A stretch of 9,486 nt of DNA. Source: Thermoplasmata archaeon. Its GTDB lineage: Archaea; Thermoplasmatota; Thermoplasmata; Lutacidiplasmatales; UBA184. A program made the translations under genes and the position numbers. The notes under the pieces are model-generated. The model did not search any database. It had not been told where the DNA came from and worked only from the letters and a program-made list of their open reading frames with translations. The DNA lies in assembly GCA_022749905.1 (NCBI GenBank), contig JAKIWU010000043.1:1-9486 (forward strand). Reading direction: 5' to 3'. Positions 5,507 through 9,486 of the stretch are shown one piece after another (positions within the stretch are counted from its first letter, which is position 1; the number at the start of each line of letters is the position of its first letter).

Positions 5507-7270
5507 ATGCCCGGTCTCCGCCAGCCGATCGTCTCGCTCCTCGGCCACGTGGACCACGGCAAGACCACCCTCCTCGACCGGATCGCGGGGCTCGGGCGGG
5601 CGGAACGGGAAGCGGGGGGGATCACGCAGGAGATCGGCGCGATCGAGGTCCCCGGTCCCACCGTGCTCGCCCTCTGTCAGGGCATTCTGGACACGGCACG
5701 GTTCGACGTGCCCGGCCTCCTCTTCATCGATACTCCGGGCCACCGGTCCTTCGAGACGCTGCGGCGGCGCGGCGGAGCCCTCGCCGATCTCGCGGTCCTC
5801 GTCGTCGATGTCCGAGAGGGCGGGATGCCCCAGACCCGCGAGTCGATCCAGATCCTCCGGCACGAAAAAACGCCGTTCGCCGTGGCGCTCACCAAGATCG
5901 ATCTCTTGGCGGGGTTCCGAAAGCCGTCCGGCCCGATCTCCCTCGCGGAGGAGCTCCAACGCTCCGGGGATGAGTACCGGCGGGTCCTCGACGCGCGGCT
6001 CTACTCCGTCTCCGAGGATCTCGATCGACTCGGCTTCTCGGCCGACCGGTACGACAAGGTGAGCGACTTCACGCGGAACGTCGGGATCGTCCCCCTCTCC
6101 TCGAAACACTCCGTCGGGATCGCCGAACTGATCGCGCTCCTCGTCGGACTCTCGCAACGCTTCCTTCAGCAGGAGCTCGAGCTCGTCCGGCAAGGCGGCG
6201 AAGCGACGATCTTGGAGCGCAGCGACCAACGCGGCGTCGGCCCGGTCGGGAGCGTCATCGTTTACCAAGGGCGCCTCGCCGTCGGAGACGAGATCGTCGC
6301 GACGGGCCGGACCGGACCGTTCTCCACGAAGATCCGCGGGATCTACCGACCGGCCGTTCGCCGACAGGGCAAGGGAACCCGGAACCGGCCGATCGAATCG
6401 CTGCCCGCGCTCGAGGCTGCGGCGGTGGCGTTTCTCGCGGCTCCGGGGATCGAGGACGCGCTCCCGGGGGGCCTCCTGAAGGTCGTGCGAGCGGGGGACG
6501 ACCGTGCGGCCATCGAGGCCGACCTCGCGCGAGAGAGCCAGCCCGTCGCGGTGCTCGCCGAGTCGGGGGTCGCGCTCGCCGCCGATACCCTCGGCGGTCT
6601 CGAGGCGCTTGCCTTCGAGTGCAAGGAGGCCGGGATCCCGGTGCACGAGGCGTTCGTCGGGCCCGTCGGTCGGCCCACCTACCTCAAAATGGCGATGGTG
6701 AAGGATCCGACGCACCGCGCCATCCTCGCGTTCAACGTTCCCGTGCTCCCCGACGCTTCCCCGGCGGGCGGCGAGCCCGAGGTGAAGACCTTCCAGGGCG
6801 AGGTCATGTACCGCATCCTCGAGGAGTACCGCGCTTGGCAGGAGGAGAGGGGCCGGACCTTGCGCTCCGAGGCTCGCCTCGCGCTCGTGCATCCGGCGAA
6901 GCTCGAGATCCTCCGGGGGTTCATCTTCCGCAGCTCGAAGCCGGCCATCGTCGGCGTGAAGATCCTCGCCGGGACGCTCCGCCCCGGGGTCCGGCTCATG
7001 CGCTCCGACGGAACGACGGTGGGTCTCCTGCGTTCGCTCCAGAAGAAGAACGAGTCGGTCAAGGCCGCGGAGGAGGACGAGGAGCTCGCGGCGTCGATCG
7101 ACGGTGCGGTCGTGGGACGGAACGTCCACGAGGGGGACCAGCTCCTCGTCGAGATCCCCGAGTCGGCGGCGCGTTCGCTGAAGGAGATGCCGCTCAGCGA
7201 CCGGGAGCGAGCGGTTCTGGACGAGGTGGTTCGCCTTCGGAGGACCGCGAGCCCGTTCTGGGGCCAGTAG
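5507..7270 (+). CDS. infB: Translation initiation factor aIF5B (IF-2 family GTPase)
   Basis: A 587-residue aIF5B, the ribosome-dependent GTPase that promotes subunit joining at the end of initiation. The length matches archaeal forms, which lack the long N-terminal extension of bacterial IF2 and eukaryotic eIF5B. G domain: P-loop GHVDHGKT (13-20), switch I GGITQEIGA with T40, DTPGH (75-79), guanine-specificity motif TKID (129-132) and SSK (198-200). Domain II begins at about 225, domain III covers about 345-440, the connecting helix carries KTFQGEVMYRILEEY, and domain IV runs to the C-terminus. No intein is present. Position 129 is Thr where Asn is usual (NKID); TKxD occurs in other P-loop GTPases, so function is probably kept. 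The start is an ATG 27 bp after the previous stop and just before the first beta-strand. The 3' end overlaps the convergent membrane-protein gene by 77 bases. Confidence 0.97.
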   Translation: MPGLRQPIVSLLGHVDHGKTTLLDRIAGLGRAEREAGGITQEIGAIEVPGPTVLALCQGILDTARFDVPGLLFIDTPGHRSFETLRRRGGALADLAVLVVDVREGGMPQTRESIQILRHEKTPFAVALTKIDLLAGFRKPSGPISLAEELQRSGDEYRRVLDARLYSVSEDLDRLGFSADRYDKVSDFTRNVGIVPLSSKHSVGIAELIALLVGLSQRFLQQELELVRQGGEATILERSDQRGVGPVGSVIVYQGRLAVGDEIVATGRTGPFSTKIRGIYRPAVRRQGKGTRNRPIESLPALEAAAVAFLAAPGIEDALPGGLLKVVRAGDDRAAIEADLARESQPVAVLAESGVALAADTLGGLEALAFECKEAGIPVHEAFVGPVGRPTYLKMAMVKDPTHRAILAFNVPVLPDASPAGGEPEVKTFQGEVMYRILEEYRAWQEERGRTLRSEARLALVHPAKLEILRGFIFRSSKPAIVGVKILAGTLRPGVRLMRSDGTTVGLLRSLQKKNESVKAAEEDEELAASIDGAVVGRNVHEGDQLLVEIPESAARSLKEMPLSDRERAVLDEVVRLRRTASPFWGQ

Positions 7271-7886
7271 GTGCTCCCCCGCCGGAGGCGGCCGCGATCG
7301 AGGCCGCGTCCTCGGCCCCTTGGGAGACGAGCGGCGCGGGTCCCGAACGGAAACCGCGGCGCAAGAAGAGCCCCAGGAGGATCCCGATCCCGCCGATCAC
7401 CGCGAGCGCGACCGTGGCGAGTACGACCATGAGCATCGTGAGGACCGGGACGGCTCCGGCGGTGCTGGACCGGGAGACGCACGATGCCTCGACGTTGAGG
7501 GCCTTGGGGCCCGGGTTCGTCAAGACGAGCAGGTACGGATACGACGTGAGACCGGTGCGCGCATAGCTCCCGGACGCGTTGTGCATCCAGAGGGCGAGGG
7601 GCGAGCCGACGGCGCAGCTGGGCGAAGCCGTCGAGCACGCGGGAGCGTCGTAGAGTCCCGCCGTGAGATAGCCCGTCGCGGTCCATCGCACGCTCAGGGA
7701 CGCAGACGAGGCGCTGATCCCGTACAGGAGGACCGCCCGCGTCTCGTTGGGTCCGAGCGATGCGCTGGGGACCTCGGTCGAGACCTGGTGATCGGTCGCG
7801 GTCGGTGGGACGGAGTAGAAGGAGACGGCGGTACCGACCGAGATCGTCAGCAGGGCGACGCCTATCGCGATGAGGGCCGGTCGCAT
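7194..7886 (-). CDS. Unrecognised two-helix membrane protein with extracytoplasmic domain
   Basis: A 230-residue protein I cannot assign to a family. Residues 4-26 form a hydrophobic signal-anchor or signal peptide. Residues 27-145 are a Ser/Thr/Ala-rich, beta-strand-like domain with C84, C91 and C136 and possible N-glycosylation sites (NET at 47-49, NAS at 103-105). Residues 146-175 form a strong transmembrane helix ending in FLRRGFR, and 176-230 are a Pro/Gly/Ser-rich tail. The RR after the second helix suggests the tail is cytoplasmic and the middle domain outside. The ATG at 7886 is preceded by GAGGAG (7892-7897 on minus), a good ribosome binding site, which with the hydrophobic N-terminus supports both frame and start. 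The last 77 bases run into infB from the other side; the tail coded there is low-complexity and may be a fortuitous extension. Confidence 0.72.
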   Translation of the reverse strand: MRPALIAIGVALLTISVGTAVSFYSVPPTATDHQVSTEVPSASLGPNETRAVLLYGISASSASLSVRWTATGYLTAGLYDAPACSTASPSCAVGSPLALWMHNASGSYARTGLTSYPYLLVLTNPGPKALNVEASCVSRSSTAGAVPVLTMLMVVLATVALAVIGGIGILLGLFLRRGFRSGPAPLVSQGAEDAASIAAASGGGAPTGPRTGSRSSEGEPPRPEPLAPGR

Positions 7887-7900
7887 CGAGTCTCCTCAGC

Positions 7901-7926
7901 TCGGCAAGACGGAAATACCCTGCCGA
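7901..7926 (-). promoter_or_regulatory. Candidate promoter of the membrane protein within an inverted repeat
   Basis: On the minus strand GGTATTTCC (7911-7919) is centred about 29 bases before the ATG at 7886, the archaeal TATA-box distance. It lies in the loop of a perfect 6-bp inverted repeat, TCGGCA (7901-7906) and TGCCGA (7921-7926). A TATA box framed by a palindrome suggests a repressor or activator site. The Shine-Dalgarno-like GAGGAG would be lost from a leaderless transcript, so the start point is unclear. Confidence 0.35.
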
Positions 7927-8008
7927 CGCGCAGCGAGGATCGGAGGCCCTCGACGCGGTGCGGTGGGCGGTGCCTCCAGGGATCGCGCGCCGGTGGGACC
8001 CACCCAGA

Positions 8009-8018
8009 TACCGTAAAG
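8009..8018 (+). promoter_or_regulatory. Candidate TATA-like box for the TFB gene
   Basis: TACCGTAAAG is centred about 30 bases upstream of the ATG at 8045 and shares CGTAAAG/GGTAAAG with the box before infB. There is no Shine-Dalgarno sequence between it and the start, consistent with a leaderless or short-leader message. Confidence 0.35.
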
Positions 8019-8044
8019 AGCGGGCGAGCCTTCCATGCTATGCC

Positions 8045-9013
8045 ATGACAGGGGGCCGGGGACCCTCGGCGGAAGCATCGGAGGCGGCGGGCGACACCGC
8101 TCCGACCTGCTCGAACTGCGGCTCACCGCATCGGATCGTGGACCCGCAACGACTCGAGGTCACGTGCGCGGACTGCGGCCTCGTCCTCGAGGACGCGCCG
8201 ATCGTCGCGACGAGCGCTCCTCGCCCTGCGGAAGCCGGAGGGGACGGCTCGGGTCGGGGTATCGGTCCGTTCACCTCGCCGAGCCGGCATCGACGGTCGT
8301 TGGGCTCGACGCTCTCGGGCTCCCGCGATGGTCAGGGACGGCCTCTCGACTGGCGGCGCCGCTATGAGTTCCAACATCTGCGCCGCGTGATGCAACGACA
8401 GACCTCGAAGTCCGTCGAAGGACCGGTCGAGCGCTCCCAAGCGCCCTCGGAGATCGAGATCGCGGGGCAACGCATGGAGCTCCCCACCGTGATCATCGAG
8501 GAGGCGGAGCGGATCTTCCGCGAAGGGAAGGCACGAGGACTCTTCCGGGGCCGCAACCTTCCGTCGAGCGTCGGCGCGACCCTCTACGCTGCGTGCCGGC
8601 GCTACTCGATTCCCAGGACCCTCGCCGAGATCGCTCGCGGTGCCTCGGCGCGGCGCTCCGAGGTCGGGCGCGTCTTCAAGCTCCTCCGCCGCGGGCTCGA
8701 GCGACCCATCCCCTCCGTCGGGGCGCGAGCGTTCCTCGCGCGGTATGCGGAGGAGCTCGCGCTGTCCCATCACGTGCGCTCGACGGTGGAAGCGATGCTC
8801 GAGGAGGTCGACCACGACCCCGGACTTTCGGGCCTTTCGCCGCACGGCGTGGTGGCCGCCCTCATCTACCTCGCTTCCGAGCAGAGCGGGGAGCGACGCT
8901 CCCGGGCCCAGGTCGCGCGCGTGAGCGCCGTCACCGAAGTGACCCTGCGCTCGACCAGCCGCCTGTTGACCCGCTTGGCGCGACCGCGCCCCAAGGACGC
9001 GCCGGCTACCTAA
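8045..9013 (+). CDS. tfb: Transcription initiation factor B (TFB, archaeal TFIIB homologue)
   Basis: A 322-residue TFB, which bridges TBP-bound promoter DNA and RNA polymerase. The N-terminal zinc ribbon uses C22, C25, C41 and C44 (CSNCG ... CADCG). A B-reader/linker-like segment (about 85-130) contains SLGSTLSGSRDGQGRPLDW, the counterpart of the 'STVI..D..G' region, and a basic stretch RRVMQRQ. Two cyclin-like repeats follow at about 135-218 and 222-312, the first with LPSSVGATLYAACR and the second with LSPHGVVAALIYLA. The last few residues are a proline-rich tail. The ATG at 8045 is chosen because the open frame upstream (from 7958) is not TFB-like. The spacing in the linker is somewhat divergent, so this may be one of several paralogues. 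It is convergent with the winged-helix gene, overlapping by 8 bases. Confidence 0.95.
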   Translation: MTGGRGPSAEASEAAGDTAPTCSNCGSPHRIVDPQRLEVTCADCGLVLEDAPIVATSAPRPAEAGGDGSGRGIGPFTSPSRHRRSLGSTLSGSRDGQGRPLDWRRRYEFQHLRRVMQRQTSKSVEGPVERSQAPSEIEIAGQRMELPTVIIEEAERIFREGKARGLFRGRNLPSSVGATLYAACRRYSIPRTLAEIARGASARRSEVGRVFKLLRRGLERPIPSVGARAFLARYAEELALSHHVRSTVEAMLEEVDHDPGLSGLSPHGVVAALIYLASEQSGERRSRAQVARVSAVTEVTLRSTSRLLTRLARPRPKDAPAT

Positions 9014-9230
9014 GCAGGTAGTACCCGGCGGCCTTCTCGCGAACCTTCCGACGCGCGAGCCCCTTCGTCTGGAGTTCCTGCAGGGCGTTCATGACCATGG
9101 TCTTCGGGAGCCTCGAGGTCTGCGTGATCCGCTCGGCGGTCCCCATCTTTTCCTCGGAGAGGAACCCCATCTCTTTCATCGCCTTGTAGACCTTCACAGC
9201 GTTGCCCCCGACCTCGTCCTCGATCCCCAT
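9006..9230 (-). CDS. Small winged helix-turn-helix DNA-binding protein
   Basis: A 74-residue protein consisting of little more than one winged-helix domain. Helices are predicted at about 9-20 (GNAVKVYKAMKE) and 25-38 (SEEKMGTAERITQTS), a recognition helix in LPKTMVMNALQELQTKGL (39-56), and a two-strand wing closing with AAGYYLLR at the C-terminus. It has no enzymatic or sensor domain, so it probably acts as a dimer or a small accessory regulator; its target is unknown. The ATG at 9230 is preferred; an in-frame GTG at 9239 would add three residues and lies closer to the predicted transcription start. It is more AT-rich than its neighbours. The stop lies within the last codons of the convergent TFB gene. 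Confidence 0.78.
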   Translation of the reverse strand: MGIEDEVGGNAVKVYKAMKEMGFLSEEKMGTAERITQTSRLPKTMVMNALQELQTKGLARRKVREKAAGYYLLR

Positions 9231-9265
9231 CCGACGCACCCGGTGCTTCGACCGACCATCCCGTG

Positions 9266-9275
9266 AGAATAAACC
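9266..9275 (-). promoter_or_regulatory. TATA box for the winged-helix gene
   Basis: On the minus strand GGTTTATTCT is the clearest archaeal TATA box in the window. Its centre is about 40 bases before the ATG at 9230 and about 31 before the GTG at 9239, so transcription would begin near 9244 with a short leader. Confidence 0.5.
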
Positions 9276-9396
9276 ATTCGTAGCTGCTCAGCTTTCTGGC
9301 ACGGGGCGGCCCAACCGAGCTTTGCGAGTGGCCCCTCGAGAATTACCCCAGTGCCCCCACCGAGTAATTCCTGCCATCTTCCATAGAACATGTTGA

Positions 9397-9417
9397 CTTC
9401 CGCCGATGTCGCGGAAG
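9397..9417. repeat. Perfect 7-bp hairpin (CTTCCGC/GCGGAAG)
   Basis: The two arms, 9397-9403 and 9411-9417, are exact complements around the loop CGATGTC. It is one of the stems in the leader of the gene at the right edge. Confidence 0.6.
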
Positions 9418-9426
9418 CCCCAAGCC

Positions 9427-9458
9427 GAGCGCCTCCTCTCCCCCCCTCGGAGGCGCTC
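9427..9458. repeat. Perfect 10-bp hairpin directly before the last start codon
   Basis: GAGCGCCTCC (9427-9436) and GGAGGCGCTC (9449-9458) are exact complements around a pyrimidine-rich 12-base loop (TCTCCCCCCCTC). The 3' arm ends one base before the ATG at 9460. It could terminate the leader RNA, block ribosome access, or be the last stem of a structured RNA. Confidence 0.65.
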
Positions 9459-9459
9459 C

Positions 9460-9486
9460 ATGGAGAACATGACCTACGTCGGACTC
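9460..9486 (+). CDS. N-terminal fragment, possible IS110-family recombinase
   Basis: Nine codons from the ATG at 9460 read MENMTYVGL and run off the window; a second ATG at 9469 would give MTYVGL. IS110/IS1111 recombinases typically open with (M)xYVG(I/L)D, where the following Asp is the first catalytic residue of the RuvC-like DEDD domain. That codon would be the next one, just outside. The same opening also occurs in actin-fold proteins (YVGLDxGT), so the call depends on the unseen sequence. The long, stem-rich, gene-free leader favours IS110. A further in-frame ATG at 9406 is less likely because it would code through both hairpins. Confidence 0.42.

Larger units (their letters stand above)
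9298..9459 (+). ncRNA. Stem-rich non-coding leader, candidate IS110 bridge RNA region
   Basis: No convincing gene is seen between 9240 and 9459. Instead there are consecutive stems: GGGGC/GCCCC (9303-9307 with 9331-9335), GAATTAC/GTAATTC (9340-9346 with 9364-9370, around a 17-base region with an inner GTG/CAC), CTTCCGC/GCGGAAG (9397-9403 with 9411-9417) and GAGCGCCTCC/GGAGGCGCTC (9427-9436 with 9449-9458). They end just before the ATG of a gene that looks like an IS110 recombinase. In IS110-group elements the left non-coding end upstream of the recombinase encodes the bridge RNA, roughly 170-180 bases long in the well-studied case, with internal loops that pair to target and donor. Size and position fit; identity is unproven. 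Confidence 0.33.

Noticed and set aside
3902..7129. A 1075-codon open frame on the minus strand opposite the phosphohydrolase and infB
   Set aside because: It is antisense to two clearly homologous genes, has a charged low-complexity composition typical of GC-rich antisense frames, and shows no recognisable domain.
7958..8044. N-terminal extension of TFB by 29 residues
   Set aside because: The residues are not TFB-like and include the proposed TATA box; the ATG at 8045 places the zinc ribbon at the usual distance.
9202..9396. Short open frames on both strands in the right-hand intergenic region
   Set aside because: They overlap the winged-helix promoter and the stem-rich leader, have no domain and lack start signals.
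9298..9459. tRNA, SRP RNA or RNase P RNA in the right-hand stem-rich region
   Set aside because: No GTTCRANNC T-loop, no acceptor-stem pairing and no SRP or RNase P signature could be found by eye.
1..9486. CRISPR array
   Set aside because: No regularly spaced direct repeats of 20-40 bases are visible anywhere in the window.

Overview
The window looks archaeal. It encodes a transcription factor B (zinc ribbon plus two cyclin folds), an aIF5B-type translation GTPase, the C-terminus of a KaiC/RAD55-like ATPase and a TauE/SafE-DUF1634 membrane pair. Several genes have A/T-rich boxes about 28-33 bases before the start codon. The DNA is very GC-rich (roughly 70% by eye), GTG starts are common and genes overlap tightly. 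My best guess is a high-GC Thermoplasmatota lineage, but this rests on gene content and protein style, not on a search.

Layout. Bases 1-216: tail of a KaiC/RAD55-like ATPase, followed by a hairpin. 335-1477: Y-family DNA polymerase IV (dinB). 1439-2788, minus strand: an intact IS200/IS605-type TnpB nuclease with no tnpA beside it. It lies between two 13-bp inverted repeats (1428-1440 and 2845-2857) and near-identical 9-bp direct repeats, and it interrupts the 3' end of dinB. 2911-5479: a three-gene operon with overlapping starts (TauE/SafE permease, DUF1634 membrane protein, alkaline-phosphatase-superfamily phosphohydrolase). 5507-7270: infB (aIF5B), 27 bp further on, possibly with its own promoter. 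7194-7886, minus strand: an unrecognised two-helix membrane protein whose 3' end overlaps infB. 8045-9013: TFB. 9006-9230, minus strand: a small winged-helix protein convergent with TFB. 9240-9459: a non-coding stretch with several perfect stems. 9460 to the end: the first nine codons of a gene starting MENMTYVGL, which resembles the N-terminus of an IS110-family recombinase.

Reading the window together: an ordinary informational and membrane-transport segment has taken in mobile DNA at two places. The first is a TnpB element whose 3' end carries two strong hairpins where an omega/reRNA would be expected. Its bounding repeats are not typical of IS200/IS605 transposition. Removing the element at the direct repeat restores a short DinB tail that stops at 2882, just before the permease operon. 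The second is the possible IS110 left end, where the stem-rich leader is placed as a bridge RNA would be. If both readings hold, two different RNA-guided mobile systems lie within about 8 kb. The TnpB gene call is solid; its boundaries, and the whole IS110 reading, are inferences.
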